Of a stretch of DNA of 6,464 nucleotides, positions 1 to 6,270 are shown in pieces. Location of the stretch: positions 1-6,464 of the forward strand of contig JAGPBG010000138.1 in assembly GCA_018063485.1 (NCBI GenBank), given 5' to 3'. The notes beneath the pieces are model-generated. The model was not told where the DNA came from, did no database searches, and worked only from the letters and a program-made list of their open reading frames with translations. Position 1 is the stretch's first letter. Each line of letters opens with the position of its first letter. The stretch is from Cypionkella sp. GTDB taxonomy: Bacteria > Pseudomonadota > Alphaproteobacteria > Rhodobacterales > Rhodobacteraceae. Made by a program: the position numbers and the translations under genes.

Positions 1-675
1 CTCCATCGGCATGTCGCCATCCGGGATCGCGGATTTCCAGCGGATTTCGACGCCGGAAAACAGGTAGGCCTTCGATCGCACCATGCGCAACAGGCGCGAG
101 GGGCGGAACGTGTGCGACCCAAAAATGTCAGGGTCGGGGTGGAAGGTGGTGGAGGTGCCACGGCGGTTGGGGGCGGCGCCGATCTTTTGAATGGGGCCCA
201 GCGGTTTGCCGCGCGAGAATTCCTGCGCGTAAAGTTCCTTGTTCTTGGCAACCTCGACATACATCCGGTCCGACAGAGCGTTGACGACGGACGACCCCAC
301 CCCATGCAAGCCGCCCGAGGTTTCATAGGCCTTGCCGCCGAATTTGCCGCCCGAGTGCAGGGTGCACAGGATCACCTCCAGCGCGGATTTGTCGGGGAAT
401 TTCGGGTGCGGATCGACGGGGATGCCACGGCCGTTGTCGCGGATGGTAAGCGAGCCGTCGGCGTGCAGTTCCACCTCGATGCGGTTGGCATGGCCTGCGA
501 CGGCCTCGTCCATCGAGTTGTCGATGATCTCGGCGGCAAGGTGGTGATAGGCGCGCTCGTCAATGCCGCCGATATACATGCCGGGGCGCAAACGAACGGC
601 CTCCAACGGCTCCAGCACCTCGATGGACGAGGCGTCATAGGTCTGGGGTCCGTCGGAAAGAAGGTCATTCGCCAT
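1..675 (-). CDS. parE: DNA topoisomerase IV subunit B (ParE), N-terminal part, runs off left edge
   Basis: ParE is the ATPase subunit of topoisomerase IV. With ParC it decatenates daughter chromosomes and relaxes supercoils in the cytoplasm. The visible 225 residues (of about 650 in the family) cover the GHKL ATPase domain and the start of the transducer domain. Seen directly, numbered from the ATG at 675: RPGMYIGG near residue 31, the N-box EIIDNSMDEAV with Asn53, the DNGRGIP ATP-binding motif at 80-86, and the glycine lid SGGLHGVGSS at about 120-129. These fit ParE/GyrB; the short form EVLEPLEAVRLRPGMYIGG and the start MANDLL are typical of alphaproteobacterial ParE. An in-frame ATG at 714 would add 13 residues (MAHKSDITRIEQR). 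I prefer 675 because a candidate -10 box overlaps the 714 ATG, which has no Shine-Dalgarno sequence, while a weak GAGC lies upstream of 675. The frame is intact to the window edge. ParE rather than GyrB is likely but not certain from this part alone. Confidence 0.93.
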   Translation of the reverse strand, partial: MANDLLSDGPQTYDASSIEVLEPLEAVRLRPGMYIGGIDERAYHHLAAEIIDNSMDEAVAGHANRIEVELHADGSLTIRDNGRGIPVDPHPKFPDKSALEVILCTLHSGGKFGGKAYETSGGLHGVGSSVVNALSDRMYVEVAKNKELYAQEFSRGKPLGPIQKIGAAPNRRGTSTTFHPDPDIFGSHTFRPSRLLRMVRSKAYLFSGVEIRWKSAIPDGDMPME

Positions 676-712
676 GCGCTGCTCGATTCTTGTTATATCG
701 CTTTTGTGGGCC

Positions 713-742
713 ATTAGAGCATTTAGCAGGGCAGGGGCGCAA
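713..742 (-). promoter_or_regulatory. Candidate sigma-70 type promoter of parE
   Basis: On the minus strand TTGCGC (742-737) is followed after 18 nt by TCTAAT (718-713). The -35 is the TTG-rich form common in alphaproteobacteria, and the -10 matches the consensus at five of six positions. Transcription would start near 705, leaving a leader of about 30 nt before the ATG at 675 and excluding the ATG at 714. The assignment is by eye. Confidence 0.45.
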
Positions 743-852
743 GATGTGGTGGCCCCCGCTTGCTTATGGCCATCGCTTACGCCATCACCTTTTGCATCTT
801 GACCATTCGATGTGGTGGCACATTTCCGCGAGCAAAGCTGCAAGTCATTGGT

Positions 853-1512
853 CTATGCAGGCTCGGCTGACCGTGCCGCCCACATCACCTTGAATCCCGC
901 CCGCGCTTGACAGGTCTCAAGCCAGGCCTTCACTGCCGGAAACTCGCCCAGCAGGCTGGGGTGGCCTTGGGCATAGCGCAAACATTCGGCGACATTGATA
1001 TCGGCCACGGTAAAACGGTTGCCGACCAGATGTGAATGGGCGGCAAGATGGCTTTGCAGCCGTCGCAACGGGCGACGCAGTTTTTCGGCATTCAGGGCGA
1101 TTGCGGCCTGCCCCTCAGGGGTTTTATCGCCGCCATCGCCTTGAATATACAACATCTCCAGCGCGGGGCTTTCGATGGCAGTGGCGGCAAACAGGGACCA
1201 TTGGTCAATCAGCGCGGCTTCGGTATCGTTTTGTGGCCCCAAGGCCCCTCCATAGCGGCGCGCGATGTGCTGGGTGATTGCAAGGCTTTCGGTCAGCAGC
1301 AACCCCTCCTCTGCATAGGCGGGTATCTGGCCCAACGGATTGACCGCGAGGAACGCGGTTGATGCGGTGTGCAAGGGAGCGTCCGCCGCAGCCGGATCGG
1401 GCAGGCGGTAGGACTGAATCACGAGCACATGCGTAAAGGGCGTTGCGGTTTCCGCCAATAGCCAAAGCGGTCGCGAGGCGCGTGAGCGGTAGACCCCGTA
1501 AAGCGTAATCAT
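853..1512 (-). CDS. Glutathione S-transferase family protein
   Basis: A 219-residue cytosolic protein with the usual two-domain GST fold and length. The N-terminal thioredoxin-like half (about 1-88) starts MITLYG and contains a Ser-rich site YRSRASR (residues 8-14), resembling the catalytic Ser region of zeta/theta-type GSTs rather than the Cys10 of beta-class enzymes. It continues to NPLGQIPAY with the conserved cis-proline Pro64, and to LLLTESLAI with Glu75-Ser76, which contact the gamma-glutamyl part of glutathione in the family. The helical C-terminal half carries FTVADINVAE (167-176), the N-capping box with Thr168 and Asp171. Start: the ATG at 1512 has an AGGA Shine-Dalgarno (1523-1520) 7 nt upstream. 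A 50-residue longer reading from 1662 has no family resemblance and is rejected. It is transcribed away from the LuxR-hydrolase gene and towards parE, with a 177-bp gap and no strong terminator between them. The substrate cannot be told; glutathione conjugation or a stress role is the family expectation. Confidence 0.88.
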   Translation of the reverse strand: MITLYGVYRSRASRPLWLLAETATPFTHVLVIQSYRLPDPAAADAPLHTASTAFLAVNPLGQIPAYAEEGLLLTESLAITQHIARRYGGALGPQNDTEAALIDQWSLFAATAIESPALEMLYIQGDGGDKTPEGQAAIALNAEKLRRPLRRLQSHLAAHSHLVGNRFTVADINVAECLRYAQGHPSLLGEFPAVKAWLETCQARAGFKVMWAARSAEPA

Positions 1513-1698
1513 GGATTCATCCTTTATCGTGCAGCCGCATTTGTCCCAGACTATTGCGAGTAGTCGCGCAGCGAAAGGGCCAGTTTTGCGCAATCCTGAA
1601 GCGTTGCGCTGGCGGGAAGAGCAATCTTTACGATAACTTTCTTCATTCCAATTGAAATTCACTTGCTGTTATGGGTTTCCTTGGGCCTAGTTGCGGGT
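1513..1698. promoter_or_regulatory. Divergent intergenic region between GST and LuxR-hydrolase genes, with inverted repeats
   Basis: This 186-bp stretch must hold the promoters of both divergent genes. Seen directly: a perfect 5-bp inverted repeat GACTA-N7-TAGTC at 1549-1565, and the 8-bp palindrome TTGCGCAA at 1586-1593. A possible rightward promoter is TTGCGC (1604-1609) with TACGAT (1629-1634) at a long 19-nt spacing. No convincing leftward promoter was found. The repeats are short and could occur by chance; a binding site for the adjacent LuxR-type regulator is only a guess. Confidence 0.3.
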
Positions 1699-3450
1699 AT
1701 GGCAGAAAGCGATCCACCCTCTGTTAGGTCTGAAATCCTTGTGCACCAACACCGTGCCGAGATCGTGGACCGGCTTTATGATGTGGCCCTTGACCCTATC
1801 CGTCTGGAATCGCTGGTTGATCTGTGGGAAGGGCATACCGGCTTTGATCGGCAGGCCAATGGACAAACGCTTGAGCCGTTGAATGACCCTGAACTTGAAG
1901 TGCATCTGAACCGGGCCTCGATCTTTCTGGACCGCTATGAGGCGACGCGGGTGGATGGTGCGTTTCGCTCGATCCTTGAGGATATTCCCCGGTCTGCGGC
2001 GTTCCTCGCCGATGAATACGCGGGCATCGTCTCTTTCAATCGCCCCGCAGCCGTGGCCTTTGGGTTGCGTGATGGCGCCGTGATGGCGGATTTGCCGTTT
2101 GAGCCGGAAGATATCGAGACCCTGCGCAACATGATCTATCGGGTTGCCTCGGGCCGTGCCGAACGTGTGGTCACGCTGCGGATCCGTTCTTCGATCACCG
2201 GATCGCCGGTAATCGTGCGGATTGGGCCGGTGGAAGGTGAAGCAGAGCGTCCACTGGCGCTGGTCATGTCCACGGAACTGGTTTGGCCCGAAGGGTTTGA
2301 GGATACTGTGCGTGAGGCGTTTGGCCTGACCAGCGCCGAGGTGGAGATCGTGCGCGGCATAGCCTTGGGCCTGCCGGTCAAAGACATTGCCGAGGCGAGG
2401 GGACGCTCGCAGGAAACCGTGCGCACACAGATGCGCTCGATTCTGTCCAAGACCGAAACGCACAGCCAGTCTGAATTGCTGCGCGTGGTGTTGGGCTTGA
2501 TGGATGTTGCCAGTATTTCCACCGATAGCGTGGTTGCTTTGGCACCCACCGGCGGACTCGACTCATTGGTCTTTCAGGAAATGACCACCCATGACGGGCG
2601 CAGACTCGAGTGGATCGAATTTGGTGCGCCCAGCGGTCGGCCCGTGTTGTATATGCATCTGGATTACGGGCTGATCCGCTGGCCGGCTTCAGCAGAGCGG
2701 GCGGCAAAGCAGCGTCGGCTGCGGGTGATCGTGCCGATCCGTGCGGGCTATGGCCGCAGTGATCTTCACCGCCGCAGCAAGGATCATCTGGACGGCGTGT
2801 GCGAGGATTACCTGACGGTTCTGGAATATCTGAATATCAGGCGCTGCGCGGTGATAGCGATGGGAGCAGATTTGCGATTTGCGCTGAATCTGTCGCTGCT
2901 GCGCCCGGAACTGGTGAATGGGGTCATCGGCTGCGCGGCGCAATTGCCGCTTCGCACGGCGGCGCAATATGACAGGATGGATAAATGGCAAAGATTCATT
3001 CTGGCCAATGCCCGTTATGCGCCCAAGATCCTGCCCTTTCTGGTAAAGGCGGGTTTTTCTCTTGCTCGGCGTCTGGGCAAGGAAAAATTCTTTGCCCAAG
3101 TGAACGGCGGGTCCGCCGCCGATCTTGAAGCCTTTGCGCGGCCAGAGGTGCGCGAGGCGGTTCTGGTCGGATCAGAGGTTTCCATGAGCGCCAAGATATC
3201 GGCGCATGAAGCCTTTACCCGCGAATGTATCGGATCGGAACGAGACTGGTCGCGTCTTGTGCTGGTGTCGCAGGTGCGGGTTCTGTTGCTGCAAGGAGAT
3301 CAGGATCCGCAAACCCCGGTCCAGACAGTGAAAGAGCTGATGGTGGATTTCCCGCATCTGGAAGTGAAGTTCCTGCCCAACACCGGTCAATTGTTGTTCT
3401 TTGCTGAATGGGCAAAAGTACTCGATACCCTGGAACAATTCTTGCCGTGA
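1699..3450 (+). CDS. PAS/LuxR-type HTH regulator fused to a catalytically degenerate alpha/beta-hydrolase domain
   Basis: A 583-residue cytoplasmic protein, predicted DNA-binding regulator. Residues about 10-195 form an N-terminal sensor region containing a PAS-like segment (GIVSFNRPAAVAFGL near 109-123). Residues about 208-268 are a LuxR/GerE HTH: FGLTSAEVEIV, then GLPVKDIAEARGRS and the recognition-helix region ETVRTQMRSILSKT. Residues about 285-583 look like an alpha/beta hydrolase, with an acid-loop GDQDPQTP holding Asp536. However, the nucleophile elbow reads AMGAD, with Gly389 where serine is expected in GxSxG. The histidine position reads NTGQLLFF, with Gln564 in place of His. The usual HG oxyanion motif reads HLDYG. 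The domain is therefore probably a ligand-binding pseudo-enzyme. The HTH sits mid-protein, unlike most LuxR regulators. Start: ATG at 1699 is preferred; an in-frame TTG at 1663 would add 12 residues, and neither has a strong Shine-Dalgarno. It is divergent from the GST gene and appears monocistronic, ending before the terminator at 3577. Ligand and targets are unknown. Confidence 0.85.
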   Translation: MAESDPPSVRSEILVHQHRAEIVDRLYDVALDPIRLESLVDLWEGHTGFDRQANGQTLEPLNDPELEVHLNRASIFLDRYEATRVDGAFRSILEDIPRSAAFLADEYAGIVSFNRPAAVAFGLRDGAVMADLPFEPEDIETLRNMIYRVASGRAERVVTLRIRSSITGSPVIVRIGPVEGEAERPLALVMSTELVWPEGFEDTVREAFGLTSAEVEIVRGIALGLPVKDIAEARGRSQETVRTQMRSILSKTETHSQSELLRVVLGLMDVASISTDSVVALAPTGGLDSLVFQEMTTHDGRRLEWIEFGAPSGRPVLYMHLDYGLIRWPASAERAAKQRRLRVIVPIRAGYGRSDLHRRSKDHLDGVCEDYLTVLEYLNIRRCAVIAMGADLRFALNLSLLRPELVNGVIGCAAQLPLRTAAQYDRMDKWQRFILANARYAPKILPFLVKAGFSLARRLGKEKFFAQVNGGSAADLEAFARPEVREAVLVGSEVSMSAKISAHEAFTRECIGSERDWSRLVLVSQVRVLLLQGDQDPQTPVQTVKELMVDFPHLEVKFLPNTGQLLFFAEWAKVLDTLEQFLP

Positions 3451-3488
3451 TGCGCTTTATTTCCAGCCTTACCGTATTTGGGGTATGC

Positions 3489-3501
3489 GCCCGCTGCGGG
3501 C
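3489..3501 (+). other. Short GC hairpin downstream of the LuxR-hydrolase stop
   Basis: GCCCG-CTG-CGGGC forms a perfect 5-bp stem with a 3-nt loop, 38 nt after the stop codon. No T-run follows, so it is not a terminator by itself. It may protect the 3' end of the regulator mRNA, or be chance. Confidence 0.25.
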
Positions 3502-3576
3502 CTTGGGCTATCCATTGCTCATTGAACGGTGCCTTGTCCCTAGACTTTGAATGAAGCAATTTATCCCCACGAAAAG

Positions 3577-3609
3577 ACGGCGGTGCCTGGGGTGCCGCCG
3601 TTTTTTTTT
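3577..3609 (+). terminator. Rho-independent terminator after the LuxR-hydrolase gene
   Basis: An 11-bp stem (ACGGCGGTGCC, 3577-3587, with GGTGCCGCCGT, 3591-3601) closes on a 3-nt loop TGG. All pairs are Watson-Crick except two adjacent G-T wobbles. Nine T residues (3601-3609) follow directly, and four A residues precede the stem. It lies 126 nt past the stop at 3450 and separates that gene from ppk2. In the reverse direction the T-run would be only four, so it acts mainly rightward. Confidence 0.93.
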
Positions 3610-3728
3610 GTTTGCCGCTCACGCAGAGCTTTGTCTGTGCCGTCCCGCTGGTTTGACGCAAATCATGGCAATATTATGCAGATAGTTTATCTTCGCAGAG
3701 TCGGTGATGCAGCGGGGTGGGTGGATAT

Positions 3729-4745
3729 ATGAACGACAATCTGAACGAACCAGTGGTTGATAAAGCGCAAGCACCCGTTCCAGACTTGGTTATGCAGCCG
3801 GAAGAACAGGCCAGTGGTGTCGTCAAGAAGATCGGTCGCAAGTCGTTACCGCAGACTGACGGCGTTGGCGATACGCTGCAAGGCCCGCGACGCTTTCCCC
3901 CGGTGTCGCAAAATGAGATACGGGAGGCCTTTGAAAGCGGCCGTTTTCCCTATGCCCGCCTGATGGGCCGCGCCGTCTATGAGGTGGAAAAGGCCAAATT
4001 GCAGGCCGAACTCCTGAAGGTTCAGATCTGGGCACAGGAAACCGGCCAGAAATTCGTGGTGCTGTTTGAAGGCCGGGACGCCGCCGGCAAGGGCGGCACC
4101 ATCAAGCGGTTCATGGAGCATCTGAATCCGCGCTATGCGCGTGTGGTGGCGTTGACCAAACCCTCGGATGCCGAAAAGACCCAGTGGTTCTTTCAACGCT
4201 ACATTGCCCACCTGCCGACCGCGGGCGAAATGGTGTTTTATGACCGCTCCTGGTATAACCGCGCCGGGGTTGAACGGGTGATGGGCTTTTGCACCCCCGC
4301 CGAATATCTTGAATACATGCGGCAGGCGCCGGAATTTGAACGGATGCTGGTGCGATCTGGCATAAGACTTTATAAATACTGGTTTTCCGTTACCCGCGAA
4401 GAACAGCGCGCCCGGTTCAAGGCGCGTGAAACCGATCCGCTGAAAAGGTGGAAACTCTCGCCGATCGACAAGGCCTCCCTGGACAAATGGGATGATTATA
4501 CCGAGGCGAAAGAAGCAATGTTCTTTTACACCGACACCGCCGATGCGCCTTGGTTTATCGTGAAATCCAACGACAAGAAACGCGCGCGCCTCAATTGCAT
4601 GCGCCATTTCCTGTCCACGATTGATTATCCGGGCAAGGATTTCGATGTGGTCGGTCAGCCCGACCCGCTGATTGTCGGGCGTGCCAGTCAGGTTTTGGCC
4701 AATACCGGCCGCAAAAAGGATAATGTCGTTTCCTCCAACGCCTAG
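3729..4745 (+). CDS. ppk2: Polyphosphate kinase 2 (PPK2 family)
   Basis: A 338-residue cytoplasmic kinase that reversibly moves phosphate between inorganic polyphosphate and nucleotides, in this family mostly NDP + polyP to NTP. Seen directly: Walker A in FEGRDAAGKGGTIKRF (about 113-128), Walker B in MVFYDRSWYNRAG (about 168-180) with Asp172, and the lid segment RFKARETDPLKRWKLSP (about 229-245) with its conserved Arg and Lys residues. A single PPK2 domain of normal length (about 60-310) is present, which fits the short one-domain class; the exact nucleotide preference cannot be read by eye. The first 55 residues are a hydrophilic, probably disordered extension. Start: ATG at 3729, preceded by a purine-rich GGTGGA about 4 nt upstream; an in-frame GTG at 3717 would add four residues. 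The gene lies 120 nt past the upstream terminator, so it needs its own promoter; TTGACG at 3653-3658 is a possible -35 but no well-spaced -10 is clear. A MATE gene follows 47 bp downstream and may be cotranscribed. Confidence 0.95.
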   Translation: MNDNLNEPVVDKAQAPVPDLVMQPEEQASGVVKKIGRKSLPQTDGVGDTLQGPRRFPPVSQNEIREAFESGRFPYARLMGRAVYEVEKAKLQAELLKVQIWAQETGQKFVVLFEGRDAAGKGGTIKRFMEHLNPRYARVVALTKPSDAEKTQWFFQRYIAHLPTAGEMVFYDRSWYNRAGVERVMGFCTPAEYLEYMRQAPEFERMLVRSGIRLYKYWFSVTREEQRARFKARETDPLKRWKLSPIDKASLDKWDDYTEAKEAMFFYTDTADAPWFIVKSNDKKRARLNCMRHFLSTIDYPGKDFDVVGQPDPLIVGRASQVLANTGRKKDNVVSSNA

Positions 4746-4786
4746 GCAGTAGCCACCTTGCTGAACGCGGACCGTCCGGCTACTGC
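4746..4786 (+). repeat. Perfect 9-bp inverted repeat filling the ppk2-MATE junction
   Basis: GCAGTAGCC (4746-4754) and GGCTACTGC (4778-4786) are exact reverse complements, separated by 23 nt. The left arm begins at the base after the ppk2 stop codon, and the right arm ends 6 nt before the MATE start. Pairing extends outward by one G-T and one A-T pair. Inside the loop a second tight symmetry, CGGAC-C-GTCCG (4768-4778), overlaps the right arm by one base. No T-run follows, so termination is unlikely. mRNA folding near the MATE ribosome-binding region is the more natural reading. Confidence 0.6.
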
Positions 4787-4792
4787 TTTGGC

Positions 4793-6145
4793 ATGAAATC
4801 CGCGCTCACCTATCCCGCCCACGCCCGCGCCACGCTGGCGTTGGGGCTGCCCTTGATCGGCAGCCATCTTGCCCAAATGGCGCTGCATGTCACGGATACC
4901 GTGCTGTTGGGCTGGTATGGCGTGGCCGAACTCGCAGCAGTGGTGCTTGCGGCCTCGCTGTTCTTTGTAACTTTCATCTTTGGCGCAGGTTTTGCCCAGG
5001 CGGTGATGCCGTTGGTGGCTTCGGCGCTGGGCAGTGGCGACGAGGTGCAAGTGCGCCGGGATACAAGGATGGGGCTGTGGTTGTCGGCGGGTTATGGAGT
5101 GCTGACCTATCCGCTGTTCTGGAATACCAAGGCACTGTTGCTGGCGCTGGGGCAAAACCCCGAAGTGGCGGGGCTGGCGCAAGACTTTCTGCGTATCGGC
5201 GGTTTGGGGATGGTGCCAGCACTGTTGGTAATGGTGCTGAAGAGCTACCTCGCGGCGCTGGAGCGGACGCAGGTGGTGCTCTGGGTTACGCTGGCGGCTG
5301 TGGGGGTGAATTTCCTGCTGGCCTATCCGCTGATCTTTGGCCTCTGGGGCGCGCCGGAGTTGGGGGTAGAGGGTGCGGCGATTGCGTCGCTGGTGGTGCA
5401 GGTCGTGACCTTTGTTTTGCTGGCAGGCTATGCCGCCTGGCTGCCCGAGTTGCGCCGGTTCCAGCTGTTCATCCGCTTTTGGCGCGTTGATCTGCCTGCC
5501 CTGCGACAGGTGTTCCGGCTGGGCTGGCCTATCGGCGTTACCAGCCTCGCCGAAAGTGCGATGTTTCAAGCCACAGCGCTGATGATGGGTTGGATCGGCA
5601 CAGTGGAGTTGGCCGCGCATGGGATCGCCATGGAAGTGGTTTCGCTGTCCTATATGGTGCATCTGGGCCTGTCGAACGCAGCCACTGTGCGCGCGGGCCG
5701 GGCCGATGGCATGCGCGACGGCCAATCCTTGCGCGACGGGGCCAGGACCGCAATTGTGCTGTCTGTCTGCTTTGGCATCCTGATGGTGGTGATGTTTCTG
5801 GCACAAGCACAGGGGATCATCGGTCTGTTTCTTGATCTGGGCAATGCCAGCAGCGCCGCCATTGTTGAATTTGGTGCAAAACTATTGGCAGTGGCCGCAT
5901 TGTTTCAACTGGCCGATGCAATGCAGGGAATGGCGCTGGGCCTGTTGCGCGGCATCAAGGACACGCGCGTGCCCATGGTGGTTGCCGCCTTCAGCTATTG
6001 GCTGATCGGGATTCCCGCAGGGTACTGGCTGGCTTTTCACGCCGGGTTTGGTGGTGTCGGCCTGTGGCTTGGCTTGGTGATCGGCTTGATGATCGCCGCC
6101 TCTGCGATGATGTGGAGGTTTTGGAATCGGGCTGTCCGGGTCTGA
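4793..6145 (+). CDS. MATE family (NorM-like) multidrug/toxin efflux transporter
   Basis: A 450-residue inner-membrane protein of usual MATE length, with about 12 hydrophobic segments in two related halves joined near residues 215-240. MATE proteins export cationic drugs or metabolites using Na+ or H+ gradients. Acidic residues corresponding to the cation site of Vibrio cholerae NorM appear present: Asp35 in VTDTVLLGWYG (TM1), Glu254 in SLAESAMF (TM7) and Asp375 in LADAMQGMALGLLRGIKDT (TM10). This alignment is by eye. The LLRGIKDTRVPM segment at 384-395 is a strong family signature. Start: ATG at 4793 gives MKSALTYPAHARATLALGLP, leading straight into TM1. It has no clear Shine-Dalgarno; the junction inverted repeat ends just upstream. 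It follows ppk2 by 47 bp on the same strand, so cotranscription is plausible, and it converges with phaZ. The substrate is unknown; the choice between Na+ and H+ coupling is not settled by these residues. Confidence 0.94.
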   Translation: MKSALTYPAHARATLALGLPLIGSHLAQMALHVTDTVLLGWYGVAELAAVVLAASLFFVTFIFGAGFAQAVMPLVASALGSGDEVQVRRDTRMGLWLSAGYGVLTYPLFWNTKALLLALGQNPEVAGLAQDFLRIGGLGMVPALLVMVLKSYLAALERTQVVLWVTLAAVGVNFLLAYPLIFGLWGAPELGVEGAAIASLVVQVVTFVLLAGYAAWLPELRRFQLFIRFWRVDLPALRQVFRLGWPIGVTSLAESAMFQATALMMGWIGTVELAAHGIAMEVVSLSYMVHLGLSNAATVRAGRADGMRDGQSLRDGARTAIVLSVCFGILMVVMFLAQAQGIIGLFLDLGNASSAAIVEFGAKLLAVAALFQLADAMQGMALGLLRGIKDTRVPMVVAAFSYWLIGIPAGYWLAFHAGFGGVGLWLGLVIGLMIAASAMMWRFWNRAVRV

Positions 6146-6185
6146 GGCCCGGTCATTTACAATTCAGTTAAAACTTTCGGCCTCA
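6143..6185. repeat. Inverted repeat overlapping the MATE stop codon
   Basis: TGAGGCC (6143-6149, containing the TGA stop) and GGCCTCA (6179-6185) are exact reverse complements with a 29-nt, AT-rich loop. No T-run follows on either strand. It may be a weak 3' structure of the MATE transcript in the convergent region; the long loop keeps confidence low. Confidence 0.3.
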
Positions 6186-6197
6186 TCATGCAAATAT

Positions 6198-6267
6198 CCT
6201 GCAGCCAAAGCAGGTATCGCGCAGCATAAACCCACAATGAAGGCACCCCCATCGCGGCGCAAGATGG
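6198..6267. other. Two small hairpins in the MATE/phaZ convergent spacer
   Basis: CCTGC-N7-GCAGG (6198-6214) and CCATC-N9-GATGG (6249-6267) are perfect 5-bp inverted repeats. Read leftward they lie just after the phaZ stop, so they could form part of its 3' end. Neither is followed by a clear T-run, so a true terminator is not shown. The rest of the 125-bp spacer holds no gene I can support. Confidence 0.25.
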
Positions 6268-6270
6268 ACG

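Noticed and set aside
112..717. Plus-strand open frame of 201 codons opposite parE
   Set aside because: The minus-strand frame carries all the GHKL ATPase motifs of ParE; this frame is a glycine/valine-rich shadow.
1513..1662. 50-residue N-terminal extension of the GST
   Set aside because: The GST fold begins at MITLYG, a good Shine-Dalgarno sits before that ATG, and the extension lies in the control region of the divergent gene.
1687..2463. Minus-strand open frame of 258 codons opposite the LuxR-hydrolase gene
   Set aside because: The plus-strand frame has clear PAS and HTH motifs; the antisense frame shows none and has a composition expected of a shadow.
3653..3677. Possible ppk2 promoter TTGACG plus TATTAT
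   Set aside because: The two hexamers are only 13 nt apart, too close for a normal sigma-70 promoter, so I did not list it as a feature.
3547..3732. Small plus-strand open frame of 61 codons before ppk2
   Set aside because: It runs through the terminator stem and T-run, which gives a run of Phe codons, starts with a rare codon and ends inside ppk2. Not a credible gene.
3846..4607. Minus-strand open frame of 253 codons opposite ppk2
   Set aside because: The plus-strand PPK2 Walker and lid motifs are unambiguous; the antisense frame has no family resemblance.
4746..4790. Rho-independent terminator after ppk2
   Set aside because: The 9-bp stem is perfect but has a 23-nt loop and no T-run, so it is reported as an inverted repeat only.
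4742..5806. Long minus-strand open frame of 354 codons opposite ppk2's end and the MATE gene
   Set aside because: It is rich in His, Gln and Arg with no recognisable domain and mirrors the hydrophobic codons of the MATE gene on the other strand. It is a shadow frame of a GC-rich membrane-protein gene.
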